A stretch of 64,000 nucleotides of DNA, from the NCBI RefSeq assembly GCF_039555335.1, contig NC_092639.1:34504353-34568352 (forward strand), in the 5' to 3' direction. How positions within the stretch are numbered: the stretch's first letter is position 1; each line of letters opens with the position of its first letter. The DNA comes from Amphiura filiformis. Taxonomy: Eukaryota; Echinodermata; Ophiuroidea; Amphilepidida; Amphiuridae. The notes under the pieces were generated by a model. The model made no database searches, was not told where the DNA came from, and saw only the letters and a program-made list of their open reading frames with translations. A program made the translations under genes and the position numbers. Below are positions 36,200 through 47,740 of this stretch, in pieces.

Positions 36200-36711
36200 C
36201 ATCAATTCTAATTTCAACAGTAGATAGTTACTTCATCAATACCAATATCAACAGTATATAGCTAGTTCCTCAATACCAATATCAGCAATAGATAGTTACT
36301 TCAACAATATCAATATCAGCTGTAGATAGCTACTTCATCATTACCAATATCAGCAGTATATATAGCTAACTTCACATATCAGCAGCAGATAGTTACTTCA
36401 TCAATACAAATATCAACAGTAGATAGCTAGTTAATCAATTCCAATATCAGCAGTAGCTAGTTACTTCATCAATACCAATATCAGCGGCAGATAACTTCTT
36501 CATCAATACCAATATAAGCAGTAGATAGCTACTTCATCCATACCAATATCAGCAGCAGATGGCTACTTCATCAATGCCAATATCAGCAGTAGATGGCTAC
36601 TTCATCAATACCAATATCAGCAGTACATAACTACTTCATCAATACCAATATAAGCAGTATATGGCTACTTCATCAATACCAATATCAGCAGCAGATACGT
36701 TGGACGAAGAA

Positions 36712-36995
36712 CCCATCTAACAGCTGATATGAGTATTGATGAAATAGTCATCTGCTGCTAACATTGGTATTTATGACGAAGATATCTACTATTGATATTG
36801 ATGAAATGTTGTCTGCTGATAATGCTGTTGATGAAGTAGTCATCTACTGCAAACATTGGTGTTCATGAAGATGTTATCTACTGCTGATATTGGTGTTAAT
36901 GAAGTAGTCATCGAACTGCTGATATTGGAACTGATGAAGAACTCATCTACTGCCGATATTGATGTTGATGAGGAAGTCATCTTTTGCTGATTGCA
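36712..36995 (-). repeat. Reversed block of array units, copy 3
   Basis: Homologous to 31,372-31,680, including GAAGAACCCATCTAACAG at its edge. It lacks the last part and the unique spacer: the sequence jumps from CATCTTTTGCTGATT to GCAAAAGATAACAAATATCA. Confidence 0.8.
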
Positions 36996-37199
36996 AAAGA
37001 TAACAAATATCAGCAGTAGATACCTTCTCCTTCATCAATATCAGCTGAGCTTCTTTATCAGTACCAATATCAGCTGTAGATGAATACTTGTTGTGGGACG
37101 CTTTATTCACTAAAATCCGCATTCGATTTCAAAATGAAATTTGAAATAGACAAAAAGTATATTGTATTAATAACACACTTTCTCTCTTAAAACTCATGG

Positions 37200-37272
37200 G
37201 CCTCGTTGGCGCAGTCGGCAGCGCGTCAGTCTCATAATCTGAAGGTCGTGAGTTCGAGCCTCACACGGGGCA
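37200..37272 (+). tRNA. tRNA-Met (CAT), elongator type, copy 2
   Basis: The best-preserved of the three copies: all stems pair (acceptor GCCTCGT/ACGGGGC with one T-G pair; T stem GTGAG/CTCAC), with anticodon CAT in CTCATAA. Upstream about 110 bp (from TTGTGGGACGCTTTATTCAC) and downstream about 150 bp are the same as around copy 1, so gene and flanks were duplicated together as part of a module of the 34-bp array. A TTTTTT terminator follows at 37,277. This copy is the most likely to be functional. Confidence 0.93.
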
Positions 37273-37510
37273 CTGAGTTTTTTCTTCCCTACGCGTCAGT
37301 AACTTTTTTAAAACTTTTTTTTCTATTCTAATCAGAAAACTTCAGAAATATAGTTTTTTTTTGCTCATAACTATGTCTTTTTTCTGTTTTCTCAATATCA
37401 AAAAATATCTACATTTATAAACAAAGCAATAGGTAGCTATTTTATCAATACCAATATCAGAAGTAGATATTTACTTCATTAAAACCAATATCAACACTGA
37501 GCAGTAGGTA

Positions 37511-38199
37511 CCCAGCAAACACAAAAACGTTTTAAAAACGTTTTAAATAAGTTATATTGTGGCTTTTGGTTTAGGTAAAAACGTTTTAATAACATTAAAA
37601 TGTCGGGTTATATAAAGGTCATGATAACGTTTTAAAACGTTTTGTATGAAAACACACTACAACAATATTTTTAAATGTTTTCAAAAATGTTATTGTAAAC
37701 TATTTTTGCAAACACTTTTGCCAAATATTGTGTCAATACTTAAATAACATTATGTTAAAATATTTGAACCCAGCAAACAAAGAAATGTTCTTAAAATGTT
37801 TTTTTCAAAACCTTTTAATAACATTTAAATGTCGGTTATATAAAGGTCATGAAAACGTTTTTAAAGCGTTATTGAAAATATTTTGTGCAAACATTTTTCG
37901 CAAAATATTTTTTCAACCCCAAAATAACATTCTGTTTAGAATGTTTTGTATCAAGTTTTCAAGAATATTTTTGGAATGTTATTAAAACGTTTTTATACCC
38001 TTTATATAACCCGACATTTAAACGTTTTCTGTAAAACATTTTTGTTTGCTGAGCAGTAGATTATCAAAAATGTTTTTAAGGTTATGAAAACGTTTTATAC
38101 TCTTAATATATCCTTTATATAACCCGACATTTAAACGTTTTCTGACAACCTTTTATAACCTTTTGCGAATGATGTCGAAAACGTTTTGTGTTTGCTGGG
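37511..38199. mobile_element. 689-bp TA-flanked MITE in the array, copy B
   Basis: The ends CCCAGCAAACACAAAAACGT and ACGTTTTGTGTTTGCTGGG are inverted repeats, with TA at 37,509-37,510 and 38,200-38,201. The paralogous segment at 33,200-33,250 is the empty site (GAGCAGTAGATAACTACTTC, without the element), which directly demonstrates insertion into a TA. Same family as 25,970-26,662. Confidence 0.93.
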
Positions 38200-39274
38200 T
38201 AACTACTTCATCAAAACCATTTTAAGCAGTAGATATCTATTTTATCAATACCAATATCAGCAGTGGATAGTTACTTCATCAATACCAATATCAGCAGTAG
38301 ATAGTTACTTCATCAATACTGATATCAGCAGTAGATACTAGTAGTTACTTTATCAATACTGATATCAGCAGTAGATAGCTACTTCATCAATACCAATATC
38401 AGCAGTAGATAGTTACTTCATCAATACCAATATCAGCAGTAGATAGCTACTTCATCAATACTGATATCAGCAGTAGATAGTTACTTCATCAATATCAATA
38501 TCAGCAGTAGATAGTTACTTCATCAATTCCAATATCAGCAGTAGATAGTTACTTCATCAATACCAATATCAGCAGTAGATAGTTACTTCATCAATACTGA
38601 TATCAGCAGTAGATACTAGTAGTTACTTTATCAATACTGATATCAGCAGTATATAGCTACTTCATCAATACCAATATCAGCAGTAGATAGTTACTTCATC
38701 AATACCAATATCAGCAGTAGATAGCTACTTCATCAATACTGATATCAGCAGTAGATAGTTACTTCATCAATTCCAACATCAGCAGTAGATAGCTTCTTCA
38801 TCAATGCAAATATCAGCAGTGGATAGTTACTTCAACAATACCAATATCAGCAGTAGATAGCTACTTCATCAATACCAATATCAGCAGTAGATAGTTACTT
38901 CATCAATACCAATATCAGCAGTAGATAGTTACTTCATCAATACCAATATCAGCAGTAGATAGTTACTTCATCAATACCAATATCAGCAGTAGATAGTTAC
39001 TTCATCAATACCAATATCAGCAGTAGATAGTTACTTCATCAGTACTGATATCAGCAGTAGATACCAGTAGTTACTTTGTCAATACTGAAATCAGCAGTAG
39101 ATAGGTACTTCATCAATACCAATATCAGCAGTAGATAGCTTCTTCATCAATACAAATATCAGCAGTGGATAGCTACTTCATCAATACCAATATCAGCAGT
39201 AGAAAGTTACTTCATCAATACCAATATCAGCAGTAGATAGTTACTTCATCAATACCAATATCAGCAGTAGATAG

Positions 39275-39915
39275 TGTTACGAGTCGTACTTGACTCAAGG
39301 CCAAAATCACCTTTTACCCGAACTCACACCAATGCACAACACAAATACACTGTTTGATTAAGCTAACATAATCTAAGTCTTTAATTGAAAACAAAGTATG
39401 CTTGGTACATATAACAACAATTACAATAAAATCACACAATGAGTTTTACTCTATAGGTACTTAACCAGCGGTCTTCTTGTTGGTGATTCTAGAGTTCTTG
39501 CAATGTTCTGGACGACTGATGTAATATATCCTTATTCACTTGTCCTGCGAAAATCAGCGAAGTCCATAGTACACTTGCATTTATAAATCCTTGCGTATAA
39601 AATCCTCATACGAAAATGATGATGCTTCCTCCAATCTCCTTTGCGCTGCTATCTCCACAAATATATCTCCTTGCGCTGCTTTCTCCAAAAATGGTGTTTC
39701 TTTCACCAATCACTCTTTTCCAGGGAACAGGTTTCTTTAACACAGCTCCACTGTTTTTTGACAGATGCTTGGCCTTCACAAACCCAGCAAACTCCAGCAA
39801 TTTGACAGAAGAACTTTTAATCCTTTGATGAGGAAGAGCACTTTTGTGTGCTCGCTATCTCCTTCGTTGCTGTATTAAAATTAGCTCAATTATTGGCTAT
39901 ATAAACTGGTTAAAA
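39275..39915. mobile_element. Unclassified insertion directly upstream of tRNA-Met copy 3
   Basis: About 640 bp of non-array sequence begins abruptly after an array unit (CAGTAGATAG, then TGTTACGAG) and stops within 3 bp of the tRNA gene start. It has no inverted ends and only short open frames. The TGTTAC start and a TATATAAAC box near 39,898 are reminiscent of a solo LTR, but no partner LTR, closing CA end or target duplication is clear, so the class is open. The upstream flank found at tRNA copies 1 and 2 is missing here. Confidence 0.4.
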
Positions 39916-39918
39916 TGG

Positions 39919-39991
39919 GCCTCGTTGGCGCAGTCGGCAGCGCGTCAGTCTCATAATCTGAAGGTCGTGAGTTCGAGCATCACACGGGGCA
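39919..39991 (+). tRNA. tRNA-Met (CAT), elongator type, copy 3
   Basis: Same 73-nt gene as copies 1 and 2 except for one base in the T-arm (GAGCATCAC instead of GAGCCTCAC), which breaks the T-stem pair next to the loop and alters the last base of the internal B-box promoter. The 3' flank (GAGTTTTTTCTTCCCTACGC and about 120 bp beyond) matches the other copies, but the 5' flank does not: homology starts at ATGGGCCTCG, just before the gene. It is probably less active or a pseudogene. Confidence 0.85.
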
Positions 39992-41352
39992 CTGAGTTTT
40001 TTCTTCCCTACGCGTCAGTAACTTTTTTTTAAAACATTTTGTTTCTATTCTAATCAGAAAACTTCAGAATTTTTTTTTTGCTCATAACTATGTCTTTTTT
40101 TCTGTCTTCTCAGCAGTAGATAGCTACTTCATCAATACCAATATCAGCAGTAGATAGTTACTTCATCAATACCAATATCAGCAGTAGATAGCTACTTCAT
40201 CAATACTGATATCAGCAGTAGATAGTAACTTCATCAATATCAGCAGTAGATAGTTACTTCATCAATTCCAATATCAGCAGTAGATAGTTATTTCATCAAT
40301 ACCAATATCAGTAGTAGATAGTTACTTCATCAATACCAATATCAGCAGTAGATAGTTACTTCATTAATACCAATATCAGCAGTAGATAGTTACTTCATCA
40401 ATACCAATATCAGCAGTAGATAGTTACTTCATCAATACCAATATCAGCAGTAGATAGTTATTTCATCAATACCAATATCAGCAGTAGATAGTTACTTCAT
40501 CAATACCAATATCAGCAGTAGATAGTTATTTCATCAATACCAATATCAGCAGTAGATAGTTACTTCATCAATACCAATATCAGCAGTAGATAGCTACTTC
40601 ATCAATACCAATATCAGCAGTAGATAGTTACTTCATCAATACCAATATCAGCAGTAGATAGTTATTTCATCAATACCAATATCAGCAGTAGATAGTTACT
40701 TCATCAATACCAATATCAGCAGTAGATAGTTACTTCATCAATACCGTTATCAGCAGTAGATAGCTACTTCATCAACACTGATAGCAGCAGTAAAACCCCG
40801 ATGTCAGCAGCAGACGATCAATTAATCAACAGTTTATTAATCAACAGTAATCAGTAGATGGATACCACATCAACACTGATATCAGTAGTAAATAGCTACT
40901 TCATCAACACTGATATCAGTAGTAGATAGTCTTGTTAATTCATCAGCACTGATATCAGCAGTAGGTGGCCACCTTGTTAATACTGATATCAGCAGTAGAT
41001 ATCTACTTCATCAACACCGATATCAGCAGTAGACAGCTACTTCATCAACACTGATATCAACAGTAGATAGCTGCTTCACCAACACTGATATCAGCAGTAG
41101 ATGGCTATTTCATAAACACTAATATCAGCAGTAGGAGGCTACTTCATTAACACTGATATCAGCAGTAGATAGCTACTTTGCCAATACTGATATCAGAAGT
41201 AGATAGCTACTTCATCAACACTGATATCAGCAGTAGATAGCTACTTCATCAACACTGATGTCAGCAGTAGATAGTTACTTCATCAACACTGATAGCAGTA
41301 GTGGATGGCTACTTCATCAATACTGATATCAGCAATAGATAGCTATTTCATC

Positions 41353-42839
41353 AACACTAATACCAGCAGCAGATAGCTACTTCATCAACACTGATATCAG
41401 CTGTAGATAGCTAGCTACTTCATCAATACTGATAGGAGCAGTAAAAACACTGATGTCAGCAGCAGATGATCAATTAATTAACACTGATATCAGCAGTAGA
41501 TAGCTACTTCATCAACACTGATATCAGCAGTAGATCGCTACTTCATCAACACTGATATCAGCAGTAGATAGTTACTCCACCAATACTGATATCAGCAGTA
41601 GATGGCTACTTCATCAACACTGATATTAGCAGTAAATAGCTACTTCATCAACACTGATATATGTCAGCAGTAGATGGCTACTTCATCACCACTGATATTT
41701 GCAGTAGATAGTTACTTCATCAAAACTGATATCATCAACACTGATATCAGCAGTAGACATTTACTTCATTAACACCGGTATCAGCAGTAGATAGCTTCTT
41801 CATCAACACTGATATCAACAGTAGATAGATATTTCATCAACACTGATATCAGTTATATGGTTAGGTACTTAATCAACACTGGTATCAGCAGGAAAAAAAT
41901 GCTGATGTCAGCAGCAGATGATCCATTAATCAACACTGATATTTTCACCAACACTGTTATCAGCAGTACATCGGTTCTTCATCAACACTGTTAGTGTTAT
42001 CATCAGTAGGCCTACATCGTTTCTTCATCAACACTGATATCAGCAGTACATAGTTACTTTATCAACACTGATATCAGATAGGTACTTCATCAACAATGAT
42101 ACCAGCAGTAGATGGGTTCCTCATCAACGCTGATATCAGCAGTAGATATTTACTTCATCAACACTGATATCAGCAGTAGATAACTACTTCATCAACACTG
42201 ATATCAGCAGTAGATAGTTACTTCATTAACACTGATATCAGCAGTGGATGGCTACTTCATCAACACTGATATGAACAGTAGATGGCTGCTTCATTAACAC
42301 TAATATCAGCAGTAGATATCTACTTCATCAACACCGATATCATCAGTACAGTAGATAGTTACTTCAATACCGATATCAGCAGTAGGCTACTTCATCAACA
42401 TTGATATCAGCAGTAGATAGTTATGTTACTTCATCAACACTGATATCAGAAAGTAGATGGCTAATTCGTCAACACGGATATCAGTAGCAGATAGGTACTT
42501 CATCACTGATAGCAGCAGTAGATATCTACTTCATCAACACTTGTATCAGCAGTAGATAGTTACTTCATCAACACCGATATCAGCTGTAAATAGCTACTTC
42601 ATCAATACTGATATCAGCAGTAGATGGCTACTTCATCAACACTGATATCAGCAGTAGAGGGATACTTCGTCAGATGGCTACTTCATCAATACTGATACAT
42701 AATGAAAAATCATTCTCATATATGCTCACGTTGTACATGACTTCAATTCAACACGGTGATTGAGTCTCCAACATACACTCAGTCAGTAAAAACACTCGTG
42801 TCAGCAGCACTGATATCAGCAGTAGGCAGTTAATTCATC
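41353..42839. repeat. Second higher-order repeat of the array, copy 1 (1,487 bp)
   Basis: Landmarks AACACTAATACCAGCAGCAG, GCTGTAGATAGCTAGCTACT, CTGATACATAATGAAAAATC and CAGTCAGTAAAAACACTCGT are all repeated in the next copy. It includes a non-array insert (about 42,695-42,790) beginning ATACATAATGAAAAATCATT. Confidence 0.85.
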
Positions 42840-44356
42840 AACACTAATACCAGCAGCAGATAGCTACTTCATCAACACTGATATCAGCTGTAGATAGCTA
42901 GCTACTTCATCAATACTGATAGGAGCAGTAAAAACACTGATGTCAGCAGCAGATGATCAATTAATTAACACTGATATCAGCAGTAGATAGCTACTTCATC
43001 AACACTGATATCAGCAGTAGATCGCTACTTCATCAACACTGATATCAGCAGTAGATAGTTACTCCACCAATACTGATATCAGCAGTAGATGGCTACTTCA
43101 TCAACACTGATATTAGCAGTAAATAGCTACTTCATCAACACTGATATATGTCAGCAGTAGATGGCTAATTCATCACCACTGATATCTGCAGTAGATAGTT
43201 ACTTCATCAAAACTGATATCAGCAGCAGCTGGATGTTTCATCAACACTGATATCAGCAGTAGACATTTACTTCATTAACACCGGTATCAGCAGTAGATAG
43301 CTTCTTCATCAACACTGATATCAACAGTAGATAGATATTTCATCAACACTGATATCAGTTATATGGTTAGGTACTTAATCAACACTGGTATCAGCAGGAA
43401 AAAAATGCTGATGTCAGCAGCAGATGATCCATTAATCAACACTGATATTTTCACCAACACTGTTATCAGCAGTACATCGGTTCTTCATCAACACTGTTAG
43501 TGTTATCAGCAGTAGGCCTACATCGTTTCTTCATCAACACTGATATCAGCAGTACATAGTTACTTTATCAACACTGATATCAGATAGGTACTTCATCAAC
43601 AATGATACCAGCAGTAGATGGGTTCTTCATCAACGCTGATATCAGCAGTAGATATTTACTTCATCAACACTGATATCAGCAGTAGATAACTACTTCATCA
43701 ACACTGATATCAGCAGTAGATAGTTACTTCATTAACACTGATATCAGCAGTGGATGGCTACTTCATCAACACTGATATGAACAGTAGATGGCTGCTTCAT
43801 TAACACTAATATCAGCAGTAGATATCTACTTCATCAACACCGATATCATCAGTACAGTAGATAGTTACTTCAATACCGATATCAGCAGTAGGCTACTTCA
43901 TCAACATTGATATCAGCAGTAGATAGTTAGTTATGTTACTTCATCAACACTGATATCAGAAAGTAGATGGCTAATTCGTCAACACGGATATCAGTAGCAG
44001 ATAGGTACTTCATCACTGATAGCAGCAGTAGATAGGCCCTATCTACTTCATCAACACTTGTATCAGCAGTAGATAGTTACTTCATCAACACCGATATCAG
44101 CTGTAAATAGCTACTTCATCAATACTGATATCAGCAGTAGATGGCTACTTCATCAACACTGATATCAGCAGTAGAGGGATACTTCGTCAGATGGCTACTT
44201 CATCAATACTGATACATAATGAAAAATCATTCTCATATATGCTCACGTTGTACATGACTTCAATTCAACACGGTGATTGAGTCTCCAACATACACTCAGT
44301 CAGTAAAAACACTCGTGTCAGCAGCACTGATATCAGCAGTAGGCAGTTAATTCATC
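42840..44356. repeat. Second higher-order repeat, copy 2 (about 1,517 bp)
   Basis: Same order of landmarks as copy 1, displaced by 1,487 bp at its start and 1,517 bp near its end because of small insertions. Near-identity implies recent unequal crossing-over. Confidence 0.85.
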
Positions 44357-44885
44357 AACACTGATATCAGCAATAGATGGCTACTTCATCAACACTGATT
44401 ATCACCAGTAGATTTCTGCTTCGTCAACACTGATAATCAGCAGTAGATGGCTACTTCATCAATACTTATCAGCAGTAGATAGCTACTTCATCAACACTGA
44501 TATCAGCAGTTAATTGCTACTTCGTCAACACTAATATCACCAGTAGATGTCTGCTTTATCAACCCTGATAATCAGCAGTAGATGGCTACTTCATTCACAC
44601 TGATACCAGCAGTAGATATAGCTACTTCATCAACACTAATATCAGCAGTAGATGGCTACTTCGTACGTCAATACTGCTTTCAGCAGTAGGTAGCTACTTC
44701 ATCAATACTGATATCAGCAGAAGATGGTTTCTTCATCAACACTGATATCAGCAGTAGATAGTTACATCAGCAACAGTGATATCAGCAGCAGATAGCTACT
44801 TCATCAACATTGATATCAGCAGTAGATAGCTACTTCATCAACATTGATATCAGCAGTAGATGGCTGCATCATCAATACTGATGAT

Positions 44886-45826
44886 TTTCATGATTTCATC
44901 AAGGTTTGAATGTTCCTGAACGTCTATTGCACAGTTCTTCAAAATTGATACAAAACTTAGGGATCTCGTTGTTTAGCTTCACCTAGCAAAGACAACCATT
45001 GAAAACCTACAGTGTTAGGCCTATAATCTTTATAGAGGGTCATTCTAGAGGAATTAAAAAAAATTGATGGCATCAATAAAAATTATTGGAAACCAGGCCT
45101 GTTGGAAACTACGAATCACTGCTTTGAAGTTTTACCGGTCTCATGTCTTACCCCCCCCCCCCGAAAAAATTCCTGGCGTCGCCACTGCACATAGGCCTAG
45201 TAAAAGTAGCCTAATACTAAAATTTGCTAATTTTATTCACTCTTGTGCGACCCATATACGTTCAATCTTAGCTTATTGATCCATATCGGGGGGGGTCAAA
45301 ATTAACAAATTTTGTGCATTGTCGTATTGCAAACCCGGATTGCAAACTGTGGAAATGTTCGTAATTTTGGGTTTTTACTGGGGGAAACTGGGAGGGGGCA
45401 AGAAGGAAATATGAACTTAACACATTTTTGAATTGTCAAGCTTCATGTGTCACTTATTAAATCGGATAATTCAAGATTTTATAATCGAGTCATTTTGACT
45501 GCACTGTGTCAAAAACCCAGCTCGTTTTGAAGGATTGGGAGCAAGTCTATCACTCAGCTTCACGGACTTCCGCACTTAGGCGGTGTTTATGAAATTGAAT
45601 AAATCAGTAAGCATCTAAATATTCTCAATATCAAAATAACAGCAATTAAATCATTTTTAATGAAACTTAAAATATCACTCATGTATGAAGAATGCTTTCA
45701 TTTGTTATATTTACATAACACTTTGAAATATTTTATTTTTTATTTTATTTTAGGGAAATATTTGAGAAAACGGCCAAGAAACACTCTCACGTGAAAAGGG
45801 AATGAAAACAAACAGCCGAAATTTGC
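44886..45826. other. No gene seen; repeat fragments
   Basis: The sequence leaves the array at about 44,886. Contains a C run at 45,151-45,163 followed by CCTGGCGTCGCCACTG, which looks like the right end of a CAGTGGCG-type MITE whose left end I cannot find. A stretch at 45,290-45,410 resembles the G-rich repeat around 6,330-6,410. Confidence 0.45.
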
Positions 45827-45886
45827 ATGACATGTGAACTTTGTTCTTATTTGTTTTCCAGAAAACTGCCGTTTATCTGTCAGAAT

Positions 45887-46285
45887 ATGGTGGACAGTCG
45901 TGATAACATGGAAACCATGGACACATACCCAGTTTTAAGAGGTAAACCAGGAACTTTTGAGGAATCGATAGATTATTATGATGCGTCTGTCAACGTCATG
46001 AACGTCGACAATGAAGAGGAGGATGAGGATTTTGATCCGAGAGAGCGATCTTTCAACGTGTATGATTGTGGTACGTATTGAACTTGACGTGTCATTCTTT
46101 TGTATTCTCTAGGTCGGACATCCGGGCATGAACCGGCTGACAATAGCACTGGAGTGAAAACAACAATCGCATTCACTGAACTCTGGAGTGTATCACAAGC
46201 TATTTGTGCTATACCTGATCTCATGTACCAATACCTTGTGTATTGGTACATGATTCGGCGGGTATACTTCAGCAATAGCGAATAA
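45887..46285 (+). CDS. Candidate two-exon gene, unrecognised acidic protein (118 residues)
   Basis: ATG at 45,887 opens 61 codons plus one base to a donor GTACGT at 46,071. A pyrimidine-rich acceptor (TTTTGTATTCTCTAG) ends at 46,112, and exon 2 (46,113-46,285) continues in the same phase for 56 codons to TAA. Exon 1 is acidic, with NVDNEEEDEDFDPRE at about 44-57. Exon 2 has a hydrophobic aromatic stretch LMYQYLVYWYMIRR. The implied intron is only 42 bp, very short for a deuterostome, and a perfect 14-bp-arm hairpin (46,223-46,255) lies within exon 2. Exon 1 could instead splice to a more distant exon, since the phase 1 donor is also compatible with 49,612 or 60,602. No family recognised. Confidence 0.3.
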
Positions 46286-47090
46286 GTGGTCGTTTATTAC
46301 TCTTTTCAAAACGTCACATGTACACCAAATACAGCCCCCGAAATGGTCTACTTTTAGCGTGCCTTAACTCCGAAACAGTTTAGTCAAAGTTAAAAATGCG
46401 ATCCCAAACCCTTTACTTACCTTGGACGAATTTGCAGTATTTTCCGCTAGCTCCGTGTTGAAAAATGTCCGGTACTTGCCCGGTACAAACATAGAAATGG
46501 CCACATTTGCTTCAGTCCTGGTATGAATATTTCTTCCGTAATCCAATGTTCCAACGTGGGCATCACGGTGATAGTCTCCTACACAACCAGATTGTGTCGG
46601 CCTGACGCTCGTCGATCCTAAAAGTGAGGACAGCGTGAGCTCTTGCTCTGCGTAAAGTCTGTTCGACAAAGGCAATAAGGATGATTGACAGCGCCGTTCA
46701 TTGGGCGGAGCCATTATATTACGTCATGACAGCAGACAGGTTGCGCTGTTCTCTGACCTTGACTGTTCGTCACGTAGACATACCGTGACCTGGGTACACG
46801 TACAAAGCTGGGGGGGATGCGACTACGGCCGCCATTTTGACACGCGGTATCTACTCTTCAGAAAAATTACTTTTGGTGACGTTTTATATCAAACAATTTT
46901 CGATAACAGATTTCTACTAGGATTGCAATGTTTTATTAATGAAGGTGCATGTAGTTTTGAGGAATAACACGGGATGTTTCGAGTTTTATTTCAACTGGTG
47001 GTGTAGGAAGGTGTGTGAATTCGTGAATGAGGCCGTGGATTGAGGTTTCGTTGTTTCAACGATCCGATAGTAGGATACTGAAACGTGGCT
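46285..47090. repeat. Left arm of an inverted gene duplication
   Basis: Reverse complement, with moderate divergence, of 47,741-48,261 continued at 53,385-53,625. Shared stretches run from the inner TTTCAACGATCCGATAGTAG to the outer GGTGTACATGT. The arm includes the minus-strand coding exon 46,421-46,714 and its upstream region. Confidence 0.8.
46421..46714 (-). CDS. First coding exon of an unrecognised gene (98 codons)
   Basis: ATG at 46,714, read leftwards, opens 98 codons to a strong donor GTAAGTAAAG (46,411-46,420), phase 0. The peptide begins MAPPNERRCQSSLLPLSNRL and later has GDYHRDAHVGTLDYGRN and ISMFVPGKYRTFF. It is polar with no signal peptide or membrane segment. The same exon is partly preserved in the opposite arm at 48,129-48,257 and 53,389-53,479, including the donor site, which supports a real exon at the time of duplication. 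Upstream, TGACGTAA-like and GGGCGG words near the ATG are promoter-like. I find no following exon to the left before the satellite array, so the gene may be truncated. Function unknown. Confidence 0.45.
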
Positions 47091-47740
47091 AAAATGTCTA
47101 ATGACGCCATGTTTACATGAAAACATTAGCTGTTGCGAGGTCAGTGTCGTTGAATTAGTTACCTAAATTCCTTTCAGGATATTCTGATTTCACTTATTTA
47201 TGATGTGTACGAAAATTCACCATATAAACTCAAAAGTGTGAATGCAAGCTGTTATTGCTGACAATAGAAACATTGTTGCAAAGTCATTAAAAACAGGTAT
47301 GTATAACAGACGTACTTTGGCCGAAACGAGATACAGGCCAGTTAGGCAGTCTACTATTTGTGCCAGGTTCGACTCTAGACTATGCAAATGAAAATAATTT
47401 AAAAATGCGATGGATAAGTTGTTTTCACTCCAATGCATGAATGGATGTGACATGTGTGACGTGGCCCCGACCGAGCCGAGAGAATATAACAATTGAGTGT
47501 AACCATGAACGTAGGTATTTATAGTAGGAATTCCAATTGAATGAATGCAGCTTTCAACTAAATCCATCCGACCGTGATCGTATGGCATATTTCAAACTAC
47601 AAGGCGAACGCACGACCTTGGTTGTTGGATACTCGTACCAAGACCGCCTGAAACGATACCAGCGAATGAAGCGTTTCTAGATGATTTCAAGAACACCACC
47701 GCGACCGCGCATGCGTAAGACTAAGACCTTAGCCTACGTC
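47091..47740. other. Spacer of the inverted duplication
   Basis: No gene supported; a 123-codon minus frame lies here without motifs. Part of it (about 47,514-47,640) resembles the window's right end: GGAATTCCAATTGAATGAA is in the same orientation as 63,820, while the GCGAACGCACGACCTTGG part is inverted relative to 63,970-64,000. It is therefore a dispersed repeat. Confidence 0.5.

Larger units (their letters stand above)
18970..44885. repeat. Giant tandem array of a 34-bp unit
   Basis: The unit is 34 bp, clearest at 29,640-29,960 where successive units are identical. Its two blocks are TAGATAGTTACTTCATCAAT and ACCAATATCAGCAG, or ACTGATATCAGCAG in the other variant. The CTGATATCAG variant dominates 19,269-24,430 and 40,751-44,885. 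The CCAATATCAG variant dominates 24,430-39,274 and 40,112-40,750. CTGATATCAG is a perfect palindrome, lost in the CCAATATCAG form. Allowing for inserted elements I estimate roughly 500-600 units. Because 34 is not a multiple of three and stops occur in many units, it is not a coding repeat. It behaves like a satellite or very long minisatellite with higher-order units and inverted blocks. Confidence 0.95.

Noticed and set aside
39919-40112. tRNA-headed SINE explanation for the shared tRNA-plus-3'-flank block
   Set aside because: A strong TTTTTT Pol III terminator follows the tRNA directly, so a SINE transcript would stop there; copies 1 and 2 also share the 5' flank, which fits segmental duplication better.
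18970-44885. CRISPR array
   Set aside because: Units are contiguous 34-bp repeats with no unique spacers, no cas genes are present, and the context is a spliced eukaryotic genome.
46364-46714. Full 116-codon frame as the exon on the minus strand
   Set aside because: The strong donor GTAAGT after codon 98, conserved in the inverted copy, indicates that the last 18 codons are intron.
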